NCBI RefSeq assembly: GCF_043099285.1
Contig: NZ_CP170723.1
Coordinates: 124,001 to 188,000, forward strand
Source of the DNA: Oryzobacter telluris
GTDB taxonomy: Bacteria > Actinomycetota > Actinomycetes > Actinomycetales > Dermatophilaceae
Reading direction: 5' to 3'
DNA length: 64,000 nucleotides
Part shown: positions 7,808 to 16,249 of the stretch, in pieces
Layout: the number at the start of each line of letters is the position of its first letter
How positions within the stretch are numbered: the stretch's first letter is position 1
Notes under the pieces: model-generated
The model's input: only the letters and a program-made list of their open reading frames with translations
Database searches by the model: none
What the model was told of the DNA's origin: nothing
Program-made: the position numbers and the translations under genes

Positions 7808-8290
7808 TTGCCACCGAAATCACGTCCAACCGCGACCCATCAACCTCCTGGCGTCCCAACCTTCGGCGCGCGGCTCCGGGCGGCCCGCCTAGCCGCAGGT
7901 CGGACGCTCAGGGAGGTGGCTGAACCGAGTGGCCTTAGCCTCAACTACCTGTCGGACCTGGAGCGAGATGTCCTGAGCAACCCAGCGCTGGACAAGTTGC
8001 GGTCCCTCGCGGCGACGTTGAACGTCTCCATCGACTCGTTGCTTGGTTTGGAGCCGGCTGGGCACGAGGTGGCTGAGCTTCCGCTTCCGCTCGCAGAGTT
8101 CGCCGCTAGTCCCGAGTTTCACCAAGCAATCAGGGCCGAAGCGGATCGACTCAAAGTCGACCCTGCTGTGATGGCTGAGGCTTGGCTGGACGCTCTTGGC
8201 TCGCTCCAAGTCCTTGGACGCCGACCGCATCGAGCCTTGGACTACATGTTCATCTTCGAGGCGGCGCGACGCGCGATCGATGGCCGGTAG
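7808..8290 (+). CDS. XRE-family (Cro/C1-type HTH) transcriptional regulator
   Basis: A 160-residue regulator. The HTH spans about 19-75 and includes FGARLRAARLAAGRTLREVA and GLSLNYLSDLERD, the classic Cro/C1 helices, then DKLRSLAATLNVSIDSLLGL. The C-terminal half is helical and unassigned. The start is TTG at 7808, fixed by GAGAGGAGG six bases upstream; an earlier TTG at 7778 lacks an SD. It is divergent from the PLD/HerA operon and very likely controls the shared promoter region, as XRE regulators of defence and restriction loci often do. It is AT-richer than the core genes to its right. Confidence 0.85.
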   Translation: MPPKSRPTATHQPPGVPTFGARLRAARLAAGRTLREVAEPSGLSLNYLSDLERDVLSNPALDKLRSLAATLNVSIDSLLGLEPAGHEVAELPLPLAEFAASPEFHQAIRAEADRLKVDPAVMAEAWLDALGSLQVLGRRPHRALDYMFIFEAARRAIDGR

Positions 8291-8469
8291 GACTCAGGTG
8301 GAAGGCCCTCTGGTCCTTCTTGGGCGACTCGCCGAAAGCACCGCCGCCGTACCCCAGAGAAGTACTGCAGTTGCTCGCGAAACCGGCGTGATCCGGTACC
8401 CCACAACGCCCCAGCTCGTGCTCAATCACATTCTCGCGGAGCCACTTCGGGGATTTTGCAAGCAGGGGG

Positions 8470-9615
8470 TCAGTACCAGTGGGGAGATCTCGACAGGAAC
8501 TTCTCGTACGCGTTGCAGGGTGAGCCGTAGACGTCGTCGATGTAGCCCAGTCCCCAGGTGATCTGGGTGGCGGGGTTGGTGAGCCAGTCGTTGCCGGCGC
8601 TCGCCATCTTCCAGCCGGGCAGGGCCTGGGGGATGCCGTAGGCGCCAGACGAGGAGTTGGTCGCGCTCCAGCTCCAACCGGACTCGGCGTTCCAGAGTGC
8701 GACGAGGCAGGTGAACTCGGCTGCGTCCCAGCCACGTTCAGGCATCATCGAGCGCGCGATCTCCTGGGCCTTCCTCGGTTCCGGCCCGGACGCCTGCAAC
8801 CCGATCATCGACGTGAGACCGAAGCGGGCCGCGGCCTCTCGAGTGCCGGCGAGGATGGCTGCGGTCGCGTCGAGCCCGGCCAGGCGGGCGGTCAGCTCCT
8901 CCTGCTGCTTGCCGAGCTTCGCCGCCTCCGCTCCGGCCTGCGCGGCCGCCTTCTCGGTGGCGGCGCGCTTGCGGCCGAGGTCCTCGAGGGCGCTCGCCTG
9001 GGTGTCGCGGGTGAAGAGGAGGAAGCGCTCCTGGTTGGCGGCGTCTGCTGCCGCGGCTTTGGCCACGTCGAGGTCCTGGCTGGCGTCGTACGCGTTCTGG
9101 TCGAGCACGACCACGAGGTCGGACATGACGTTCGGCGGCGACAGCACGAGCGTGCCCATGTTCTGCAGCTCCCCGCCCGACATGTACATCAGGGCAGCGG
9201 TGCCGGAGAGGTCGCGGTCGGCGTCCTCGCGGGCCGCCCGGGCGGCGGCGAGGTCGACGGTCGCCTGCTGCACCGCGGTCCTGGCGTCGGCCAGGCGCTG
9301 CTCGGCCACCTGCTGTGCCGACACCGCCTCGGCGATCCCGCGCTGCAGCGCCTCGAGTCGGGCCTTGGCGCGCTCGACCTTCGCCGTGATGGCGGCGACC
9401 TCCTTGGCGGCGGCGGCCGCGGCATCCTTCGCGTCGGCGACGTCGGAGGCGCTCGGCAGCCTCCAACCCGGGTCGTTCACCGGCACGCTCGACGACGCCG
9501 GAGTCACTGCGGATGCTGTGCCCACCACCCCGGGCAGGGCTCCCGAGAAGCCCAGTGCCACCAGCGCGACCATCGCCGCGGTGGCACCTCTACGTCGTGG
9601 ACCCCTGCCGCCCAT
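8470..9615 (-). CDS. Secreted coiled-coil protein with lytic transglycosylase-like C-terminus
   Basis: A 381-residue exported cell-wall protein. It opens with an Arg-rich signal peptide (GGRGPRRRGATAAMVALVAL) ending near ASA, has a long Ala-rich coiled coil (about 45-250) of the kind seen in peptidoglycan hydrolase regulators, and ends in a lysozyme-like fold with ALWNAESGW (catalytic Glu near 311) and SSGAYGIPQALPG. Such enzymes cleave the glycan strand of peptidoglycan. ATG 9615 is chosen because it places the signal peptide correctly; no strong SD is seen. It is the first core-like gene beyond the island. Confidence 0.8.
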   Translation of the reverse strand: MGGRGPRRRGATAAMVALVALGFSGALPGVVGTASAVTPASSSVPVNDPGWRLPSASDVADAKDAAAAAAKEVAAITAKVERAKARLEALQRGIAEAVSAQQVAEQRLADARTAVQQATVDLAAARAAREDADRDLSGTAALMYMSGGELQNMGTLVLSPPNVMSDLVVVLDQNAYDASQDLDVAKAAAADAANQERFLLFTRDTQASALEDLGRKRAATEKAAAQAGAEAAKLGKQQEELTARLAGLDATAAILAGTREAAARFGLTSMIGLQASGPEPRKAQEIARSMMPERGWDAAEFTCLVALWNAESGWSWSATNSSSGAYGIPQALPGWKMASAGNDWLTNPATQITWGLGYIDDVYGSPCNAYEKFLSRSPHWY

Positions 9616-9738
9616 CCGGGCATCATCCCCCGCGGATCGGCGCGTGTCACCCCCCGCACCTGCGCAAACACCGACGGCGCGTGCCCAGGCGGTCGCCGGA
9701 GCAGCCACCTGAGCACACGCCGCGGGTGGTGGAGGGGG

Positions 9739-10298
9739 TCAGGCGACCTCCACCTCGATGTCGACCGGGACGCCGTTGGTCATGACGTCGAAGACCGCCG
9801 AGCGCGCCCGGGACTGCTCGACGATCGCCCGCAGGACCTCCTCCGGGGCGTCCCCCTTGACGACGAACCGCACGCTCCCTGCTGGTAGCCGTTGCGGACC
9901 GGCTGCAGGCCGAGGATCCCGTTGAGGTCGATGTCGCCGGTCACCGTGGAGCGCACCTCCGTGAGCGTCACGCCCCGCGCGGCGGCGATGTTGGCGAGCC
10001 CGGCCGTGAGGCAGGCGGCCAGGGAGTGCAGCATCACCTCGACCGGGGTCGGGCCGTTGTCCCTGCCGACGAGGACCGCGGGGTGGTCGCCGTCGAAGAC
10101 GAACTCCCGCTCGTGGGCGCGCTCCTCGCCGACCCCGAAGAAGTCGGAGATCGTCGAGCGGCTGTGCGTCCCCGACTGCCACTCGTTGTGGGCGCGGAAC
10201 TGGAACTGGGCGGCGGCCGGCATCTGCTTGACGGCGTCGAGGGTGGCGAAGAGCGTCGCGGTGTCGACGCCGTTCCGGTGGGCGGTGTCCGTGGACAT
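9739..10298 (-). pseudogene. OsmC/Ohr-family peroxide protein, frameshifted
   Basis: OsmC proteins are thiol peroxidases that reduce organic hydroperoxides. Starting at ATG 10298 (GAGAGGA six bases upstream), one frame reads MSTDTAHRNG through VMLHSLAACLTAGLANIAA to VRNGYQQG. The family's continuation (SVRFVVKGDAPEEVLRAIVE to VPVDIEVEVA and a TGA at 9739) is in another frame. The break lies at about 9875-9890 and fits one missing base in a G-run. The C-terminal frame is well conserved, so either the mutation is very recent or it is a sequencing or assembly error. It follows the oxidoreductase gene by 80 bases. Confidence 0.8.
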
Positions 10299-10378
10299 GG
10301 TGGTTCCTCTCGGTGGGTGCTGCGGTGGTGGTGATGGGTGGTGGTGCGTCGCCGGCGTCTCGCCGGCGAGGTCGGTGG

Positions 10379-11584
10379 TCACGCGACGGCGGCGCCGACG
10401 GGTGAGGGCCGGGCGGCGAGCTCGCCGGCCTGGTCGTCGATGGCGACCGCCAGCTCGCGCTGCAGCTCGACGAACCGCGCCGGCTCGGGGAACGTCGCGA
10501 GCTCGCAGGTGAGGTCGAGGACGGGCCGCGCCATGCGGTCGCGGGTCGCCCCGTACGCCGCGAGCGCCGCGCCCTCCGACCCCGGCCGGCACAGCGCCTC
10601 GTCCAGCGCGGTGGCGAGCAGCTCGGCATCGCGGAAGGCGTCGCTGATCCCGAACCCGGTGATCGCGTCGCGGTGGTAGCCGGCGTCGCCGACGAGCGCC
10701 CACCCCGGGCCGGACGCCTGGCGCACGTGGTTCGGCATCCGGAGCATCCCGCGCACGGGCGTCGTCTGCTCTCCGGCGCGCACCCGCTCCCCGAGGCGCG
10801 GCGCCAGCTCGGCGAGGAGCCGCCCGAGCAGGCCGTCCCGGGAGCCACGCCGCTGGTGCCGTCGCGCGACCTCCTCCGACGTGCAGACCCAGACACAGGC
10901 CTGGCCGCCGTGCGTGGGGAAGACCCCGGCCAGCGAGCCGTCCCCGACCACGTACTCGATCGCCGACCACTCCCCGGTGACGTACGCGTAGAGCGACGCC
11001 CCCGACGTCGGCCGCACGTCGGTGAACGGCGCTCCCACCGAACGGGCCACGCGCGACCCCAGCCCGTCGGCGCCGATGACGTGCCGCGCCATCACCCGGA
11101 CCGGCCCCTCCGCGTCCTGCCCGTGCACCCCCACGACGCGGCCGCCGTCATCCCGGACGACGCCCTCGACCGATGCGCCGGTGAAGAGGCGCGCCCCGGC
11201 GTCGAGGGCCGCCTCCTGCAGCACCGCGTCGAGGACGATCCGACGGGGCGCGAGCAGGTGGTCGACGCCGTGGCGGTCCTTGATGCCGCGCACGATGACC
11301 TCGGCGCCGGTATCGATCTCGACCGTGCGCACCGGTGGGGCCCCTGTCGCGTGCAGCGCGTCGAGCAGTCCCCACCGGTGCAGCTGGACCATCCCCGTCC
11401 GGGCGATGACGTGCGTCGAGACCGTGTCGCTGGGGAACTGCGCCCGGTCGAGGACGAGCACGTCGTGGCCCAGTCGCGCCAGTAGCAGTGCGGTGGTGGC
11501 GCCCGCGCAGCGCGCCCCCACGACGACGACGTCGGCGTGCCGGGTGCGGGCGGGTCTGGACGGTGCCGGGGTGGTGTGGTCCAC
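10379..11584 (-). CDS. FAD-dependent oxidoreductase, geranylgeranyl reductase/PHBH-like
   Basis: A 401-residue flavoprotein. The N-terminal Rossmann motif VVVVGARCAGATTALLLARL (19-38) binds FAD, and the second FAD motif is WALVGDAGYHRDAITGFGI, the GD...G pattern of the PHBH/geranylgeranyl-reductase superfamily. It probably hydroxylates or reduces a small hydrophobic or aromatic compound; the substrate is not evident. The start is GTG at 11584, with GAGGAGA five bases upstream. It lies upstream of the OsmC gene in the same direction, and the two may be cotranscribed. Confidence 0.8.
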   Translation of the reverse strand: MDHTTPAPSRPARTRHADVVVVGARCAGATTALLLARLGHDVLVLDRAQFPSDTVSTHVIARTGMVQLHRWGLLDALHATGAPPVRTVEIDTGAEVIVRGIKDRHGVDHLLAPRRIVLDAVLQEAALDAGARLFTGASVEGVVRDDGGRVVGVHGQDAEGPVRVMARHVIGADGLGSRVARSVGAPFTDVRPTSGASLYAYVTGEWSAIEYVVGDGSLAGVFPTHGGQACVWVCTSEEVARRHQRRGSRDGLLGRLLAELAPRLGERVRAGEQTTPVRGMLRMPNHVRQASGPGWALVGDAGYHRDAITGFGISDAFRDAELLATALDEALCRPGSEGAALAAYGATRDRMARPVLDLTCELATFPEPARFVELQRELAVAIDDQAGELAARPSPVGAAVA

Positions 11585-11626
11585 GGTGCTCTCCTCGTCG
11601 ATGGCGATGAGGAGAACGGTCGTCCG

Positions 11627-12916
11627 CTACGGGCCGGAGTCCTTGGAGACGGGGTGCACCGCACGTGGACTGACCATGGACTCTTCGGCGTCCGCGCCCC
11701 CGTCCTCGGCGAGGAACGCGTCGACCTCGGCGAGCAGGTGGGTCCACGCCGGCTCGTCGGGGCGCAGCAGGTGGTTGCGCGAGTCCAGCGGAACGAGCCG
11801 GCTCCCGGTGATGAGCGAGGCGAGCGCGACCCCCTGCTCGAACGGGATCCGCATGTCGTCGCGCGCGTGGAGGATCAGCGTGGGGACGTCGAGGGCCCGG
11901 GCGGCCTCCGTGACGTCCATGTCGAGGCACGCGTCGAACAGGCGCAACGCGTTCTCGGCCGACGCGGTGCGGCGCATCAGCTGCGCGAAGTCGGTCCACA
12001 GCGCGGGGTCGGCGTCGGGCATGAACACCGACGAGAAGTACAGCCGGAACGAGTGCTCGTCACGCCCCCACCCGAGCCGGATCAGCTCGCGCTGCATCTC
12101 GAACTCCCGCGCATGCTCCGCGGTGTACGACCGCGCCCGCCTCCCCTTGACGAATGCGCCCACCAGCACGAGCCGGCTGACCCGCTCGGGGTGCCGGTGC
12201 GCGTACTCGATGGCGACCGGCCCGCCCTGGGAGAGCCCCATGAGAGGGAAGCGCTCGAGCCCGAGGTCGTCGACCACCGCCTCGAGGTCGCGGACGAAGG
12301 ACTCCAGCGACACGTCGTACGGGTCGTGGTCCGACAGGCCGCAGCCCCGCTCGTCGTACCGCACCAGGGTTCGCCCGCGCGACAGGCCCTCCATCCAGTG
12401 CTGCCAGACCGGGCTCGTCCACTCGTAGTCGAGGTGGGTGATCCAGTGGGCGGCGCGGACCAGGGGCGGTCCGTCGCCGACCGTCGCGTAGGCGAGGCGC
12501 TCGCCGTCCGCGGTGCGGCAGAACCTGATCCGCTGCTGCAGCTTCCCCGATGCCGCAGCCGGCCCCCCGACCGACGCGACCCCGTCCCCGGATGGCGCGG
12601 GCGGCGCGTCCTCGTCGACCTCCGCCACCCAGCGGTACCCGCGGCCGTGCACGGTCTTGATGACGTGCTGCCCGATCCCGTCGTCGCCTACCACCCGGCG
12701 GGCGGCCTTGATCCGGCTGGTCAGCGTCGACTCGCTGACGAAGCGGTCGCCCCACACGGTGTCGAGCAGCTCGGTCTTCGGCACGACGCGCGCCCGGTGG
12801 GCCAGCAGGTGGCTGAGCACGTCGAAGACCTGGGGCTGCACGTGCTGGGGCTCCCCGCCGCGCTCCAGGAGGTACCGGTCGGTGTCGAGGACGAGGTCCC
12901 CGAACGTGTACCGCAT
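11627..12916 (-). CDS. Winged-helix regulator fused to alpha/beta hydrolase
   Basis: A 429-residue fusion. Residues 1-100 form an OmpR/CadC-type winged helix (LVLDTDRYLLERGGEP, SESTLTSRIKAARRVVGDDG, IKTVHGRGYRWVAEV). After a Pro/Ala linker, residues 128-410 are an alpha/beta hydrolase with the nucleophile elbow GLSQGG (Ser229), an acid in ARDDMRIPF and His in SRNHLL. Such fusions may couple ligand binding or hydrolysis to transcription control. There is no SD; ATG 12916 is six bases after a CACAAT -10, so it is probably leaderless. No transmembrane segment is seen, unlike CadC. Confidence 0.85.
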   Translation of the reverse strand: MRYTFGDLVLDTDRYLLERGGEPQHVQPQVFDVLSHLLAHRARVVPKTELLDTVWGDRFVSESTLTSRIKAARRVVGDDGIGQHVIKTVHGRGYRWVAEVDEDAPPAPSGDGVASVGGPAAASGKLQQRIRFCRTADGERLAYATVGDGPPLVRAAHWITHLDYEWTSPVWQHWMEGLSRGRTLVRYDERGCGLSDHDPYDVSLESFVRDLEAVVDDLGLERFPLMGLSQGGPVAIEYAHRHPERVSRLVLVGAFVKGRRARSYTAEHAREFEMQRELIRLGWGRDEHSFRLYFSSVFMPDADPALWTDFAQLMRRTASAENALRLFDACLDMDVTEAARALDVPTLILHARDDMRIPFEQGVALASLITGSRLVPLDSRNHLLRPDEPAWTHLLAEVDAFLAEDGGADAEESMVSPRAVHPVSKDSGP

Positions 12917-12922
12917 GGGGCG

Positions 12923-12928
12923 ATTGTG
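12923..12928 (-). promoter_or_regulatory. -10 element of a leaderless promoter (winged-helix/hydrolase gene)
   Basis: CACAAT on the minus strand ends six bases before ATG 12916, and no Shine-Dalgarno sequence is present, so transcription probably starts at the start codon. Confidence 0.45.
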
Positions 12929-12987
12929 ACAGGGATGGGCGTCGCGGGGCAGGGTCGAGCGCCGCGGCCGGCGCGCGGCTGCACCGG

Positions 12988-13845
12988 TCAGATGTCGCCC
13001 CCGCCGTCGCCGCCACGCCCTCTCCCCCGCCCGGGGAGAGCCAGCGCGTCGAGCTTGAGGTTGAGCTCGGCCAGCTGTTGCGTGATCGCCTCGAGCTGCG
13101 CGACGGCGGCGGCCGAGGACTTCGCGGCCTCGGACGAGCGCTTCAGGGCGAACTGCAGGGCGGAGGCCGCCGTGAAGGTCGGGTTCTCCGGCGTGGGGTT
13201 GGGCGGGATGATCCCGTCGAACGTCCAGACGTCGCGCGGTTCCATGTGGTCCTCCGATGAGAAGAAGCGGGACTCGGTGATGGGACCGGCGTCCCAGTGG
13301 CTCTCGCCGTCCGGGTAGTGGCCGTGGTGCCACCACACCCCGCCGCCGGCGGCGGTCTTGAACGTCGACAGGGAGCGGACCACGTTGGCGCGGTCATCCG
13401 GGTTGCGGGCCCCCCGGAAGATGAAGCGGTCCTCGATCCCCCAGGACCGCACGGCGTCGAGGAAGGCGTCCCACATCGGACGAGGCCGCTTCCACAGCTC
13501 GTGCGCGGTCAGGTCGCCGTCCTCGGGGTCCCAGCAGATCTCGACCTGGATGTTGACCACGCCGCGGCGGTTGTGGCTGATCCCGCTGGGGGTGTCGTCG
13601 GACCCCAGGAGGGCGCGGGCGCCGCGGTCGAGAGGGAAGTACTGCCCCAGCCGGTCGCCGTCCATGTCGTAGAGGACGTGGCTCTCGCCCTTCTTGTCGG
13701 TCAGCACCTCGTGCATGGCGTCGAAGGACCCCGGCTTCGACACCGTCGCGTGGCAGGTCGCCCGCGGACCGCCGATGCCGTCCATCGAGTTCGACCGGCC
13801 GCGCGGGACCAGGACCTCGGCTCCGGGGATGACGATGGTGCCCAC
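12988..13845 (-). CDS. Amidase_2-like hypothetical protein
   Basis: A 285-residue protein. Histidines placed as in zinc N-acetylmuramoyl-L-alanine amidases (PGRP fold) are visible: ATCHATVS (H32), WWHHGHYP (174, 176) and SHWDAGP (H183), the last resembling the family's HxDPGP ending. SHNRRGVVNIQVEIC lies between them. This suggests a peptidoglycan amidase or a relative; no signal peptide is seen. The C-terminus (about 225-275) is a short coiled coil plus a Gly/Arg tail. The start is GTG 13845, with AAGGAGG seven bases upstream. Similar proteins occur in actinobacterial genomes and phages, but I cannot name the family. Confidence 0.6.
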   Translation of the reverse strand: MGTIVIPGAEVLVPRGRSNSMDGIGGPRATCHATVSKPGSFDAMHEVLTDKKGESHVLYDMDGDRLGQYFPLDRGARALLGSDDTPSGISHNRRGVVNIQVEICWDPEDGDLTAHELWKRPRPMWDAFLDAVRSWGIEDRFIFRGARNPDDRANVVRSLSTFKTAAGGGVWWHHGHYPDGESHWDAGPITESRFFSSEDHMEPRDVWTFDGIIPPNPTPENPTFTAASALQFALKRSSEAAKSSAAAVAQLEAITQQLAELNLKLDALALPGRGRGRGGDGGGDI

Positions 13846-14060
13846 AGACTCGCCTCCTTCAGCGACGCGCGGGCAGGACCCCCTCCGTCGTCGGCCGGTC
13901 GACGTCGACGCCCACGTCACCGGCGGCGGAGAGCAGGTCCACCGCGAGACGGGCACGAAGTCACTCGCCCCGTCGGTTGCCCTGATCCAGCGTGGCACCG
14001 CGCCCCGGCACGGACAATGACTCGATCGGGCCATCGGGCCTGCGGGAACGCGCGCGCCGC

Positions 14061-14066
14061 TAGGTT
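14061..14066 (+). promoter_or_regulatory. -10 element of a leaderless promoter (membrane SAM protein gene)
   Basis: TAGGTT ends seven bases before the GTG at 14074, and there is no SD in the gap. The same spacing occurs before several other genes of this window. Confidence 0.5.
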
Positions 14067-14073
14067 GACGCGG

Positions 14074-16059
14074 GTGACGCTCTCGCCGCGGGTCAGGCTG
14101 GTGCTGGCCAGCGCGCTGATGCTGTTCGTCGAGCTCGCGCTGATCCGCTGGACGGCGTCGAACAACCTGTACCTGACCCACCTGACGAACTTCGTCCTGC
14201 TCGCCAGCTTCCTCGGGATCGGGCTCGGCTTCCTGCGCGGCGACCGGGGCCGAGACCTCTTCCCGCTCGCCCCCGTCCTCCTCGCCGCGCTCGTCGCCTT
14301 CGTCCTGGTGTTCCCCGTGCGCACCGGGACGACCTCGCAGGGCCGTTGGGAGCTGGCCGGCGTCCTCGGGATGGGGCCCCTGCCCCGCCCCGTGTCGCTG
14401 GCCGTGATCTTCCTGCTCACCGCGGCGACCCTCGGGCTCGTGGCCCAGGAGGTCGCCCGCACCTTCTCGACGTTCCCGCCGCTGGAGGCCTACCGCCTCG
14501 ACATCGGCGGCTCGCTGCTCGGCATCGTCACCTTCGCGGGCCTGTCGTTCCTGCGGATGCCGCCGCTCGCCTGGGCGCTGGTGTCGGCGGCGGTGTTCGT
14601 CGTCCTCCTCGGGCCGCGGGTGAGGACGCGGCGCTGGCTGCCGGCGGTCGGCATCGCCACGGTGGTCCTCGCGCTCGGCCTGGAGTCGGTCATCGGCCCG
14701 TTCCAGTGGTCGCCGTACTACAAGATCCGCACCGGGGCGGCGGCCGGCGGCAACGTGCGGGTCGAGGTGAACAACACCCCGTTGCAGACGTCGATGTCGG
14801 TGGAGCAGGCGAGGACCAACTCGCCCTTCTACTTCTTCCCCTACACCTACGCCGGCGCGCACGACGAGGTGCTCGTCATCGGGGCGGGCACCGGCAACGA
14901 CGTCGCCGTCGCGCTCAGCCAGGGTGCCGAGCACGTCGACGCCGTGGAGATCGACCCGGCGCTGGTGCAGATCGGCCGCGACCGCCACCCTGACCGGCCG
15001 TACGACGACCCGCGCGTCACCCTCCACGTCGACGACGGCCGCGCCTTCATGGAGCGCTCGACCCGGCGCTACGACCTCGTCCTGTTCGCGCTCCCCGACT
15101 CCGCGACCATCGTCACCGGGCAGTCGGCGCTGCGCCTGGAGAACTACCTGTTCACCACGCAGGCGCTCGAGCGGGCCCGCTCCCTGCTCGCGCCCGGCGG
15201 CACCTTCGCGATGTACAACTACTACGAGCCGTGGCTGCTCGACCGCTACGCCAACACCATACGCACGGTCTACGGCACCGCCCCGTGCGTGCAGCTCGGC
15301 CCCACCCAGGGCCAGCGCCAGCAGGCGGTGATGACGCTGCGCGACGACGCCTCCACCGGCGGGTGCACCACGACGTGGACCCCGCGGGTGGGCGAGCTCG
15401 AGCCCTCGGTGGATGACCGGCCGTTCCCGTACCTGGGGACCCGCACCATCCCGCCGTTCTACCTCGTGATGCTCGGCCTGGTCCTGCTCACCTCCCTCGT
15501 CCTGGTGCGCCGGGTGGGCGGTCCCCTGAGGCAGATGCGGCCGTACGCCGACCTGTTCTTCATGGGCGTCGCGTTCCTCCTGCTCGAGACGAAGAACGTC
15601 GTGCAGTTCGCGCTGCTCTTCGGCACCACCTGGGCGATCAACGCCGCCGTGTTCACCGGGGTCCTGCTCAGCGTCCTCGCGGCCATCGAGGTCGCGCGCC
15701 GGGTGACGATCCGGCGGCCGGTGTGGCTCTACGCCGGGCTGCTGGCGGCGCTCGCTCTGGCGTGGGTCGTCCCGGGCGACCTGCTCCTCGACCTCTCGCC
15801 CGTCCCGCGGTTCGCCGTTGGCGTGACGATCGCGTTCCTGCCGATCTTCCTGGCGAACCTGCTCTTCGCGGTGCGGTTCAAGACCGTGGGCTCGTCGACG
15901 ACGGCGTTCGGGGCCAACCTGCTCGGCGCGATGCTCGGTGGGGCGCTGGAGTACCTGGCGCTCGTCCTCGGGTTCAACGCCCTGCTCGTCGTCGTGGCTC
16001 TCTGCTACGGCCTGGCGCTGCTCACCGGGCGCAAGCACCTCGTCGGCGCCCCGGCCTGA
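14074..16059 (+). CDS. Membrane-embedded spermidine synthase-like protein
   Basis: A 661-residue polytopic membrane protein with a SAM-binding spermidine synthase-like domain in the middle. About seven N-terminal membrane helices are followed by EVLVIGAGTGNDVAVALSQG and VDAVEIDPALVQIG, the Rossmann motif I and acidic loop of aminopropyl/methyltransferases; DDGRAFM and DLVLFALPDS follow. A second membrane block fills the C-terminus. Proteins of this layout are common in actinobacteria, and their polyamine role is unproven. GTG 14074 is chosen because it is seven bases downstream of TAGGTT and begins the first hydrophobic helix. Confidence 0.8.
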   Translation: MTLSPRVRLVLASALMLFVELALIRWTASNNLYLTHLTNFVLLASFLGIGLGFLRGDRGRDLFPLAPVLLAALVAFVLVFPVRTGTTSQGRWELAGVLGMGPLPRPVSLAVIFLLTAATLGLVAQEVARTFSTFPPLEAYRLDIGGSLLGIVTFAGLSFLRMPPLAWALVSAAVFVVLLGPRVRTRRWLPAVGIATVVLALGLESVIGPFQWSPYYKIRTGAAAGGNVRVEVNNTPLQTSMSVEQARTNSPFYFFPYTYAGAHDEVLVIGAGTGNDVAVALSQGAEHVDAVEIDPALVQIGRDRHPDRPYDDPRVTLHVDDGRAFMERSTRRYDLVLFALPDSATIVTGQSALRLENYLFTTQALERARSLLAPGGTFAMYNYYEPWLLDRYANTIRTVYGTAPCVQLGPTQGQRQQAVMTLRDDASTGGCTTTWTPRVGELEPSVDDRPFPYLGTRTIPPFYLVMLGLVLLTSLVLVRRVGGPLRQMRPYADLFFMGVAFLLLETKNVVQFALLFGTTWAINAAVFTGVLLSVLAAIEVARRVTIRRPVWLYAGLLAALALAWVVPGDLLLDLSPVPRFAVGVTIAFLPIFLANLLFAVRFKTVGSSTTAFGANLLGAMLGGALEYLALVLGFNALLVVVALCYGLALLTGRKHLVGAPA

Positions 16060-16201
16060 CGTCCCGTCCGCCGGGGCGCTTGGTCACGGGATCATCCCGC
16101 CGCGGTCACGGCCCGGACACGACGGAGGCGTTCCGGACACGAACCGTCATCGGTCCGGTCACGTCCCGATAACTCCTGCGCCGGAGGGGAACTGCGCGCC
16201 A

Positions 16202-16207
16202 TAGGTT
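16202..16207 (+). promoter_or_regulatory. -10 element upstream of the VWA lipoprotein gene
   Basis: TAGGTT lies 42 bases before the ATG. GGAAC at 16188-16192 with CGTC 16 bases later could alternatively be an ECF-sigma promoter. Both readings are tentative. Confidence 0.3.
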
Positions 16208-16249
16208 CCGTCGAACGGGAGCCGACGACGCCACCACGAGGGGGACGAG

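Noticed and set aside
1..8470. Integrase, transposase or flanking att sites for the island
   Set aside because: None are visible in the window; the left end is cut off and no direct repeats flank the right end.
8280..8561. A small protein-coding gene after the XRE gene
   Set aside because: No SD, no recognisable domain, and it runs 92 bases into the antisense of the transglycosylase gene; kept only as a boundary observation.
13846..16038. Minus-strand extension of the amidase-like gene to 16038
   Set aside because: The extension is antisense of the spermidine-synthase-like gene; a strong SD and GTG at 13845 mark the true start.
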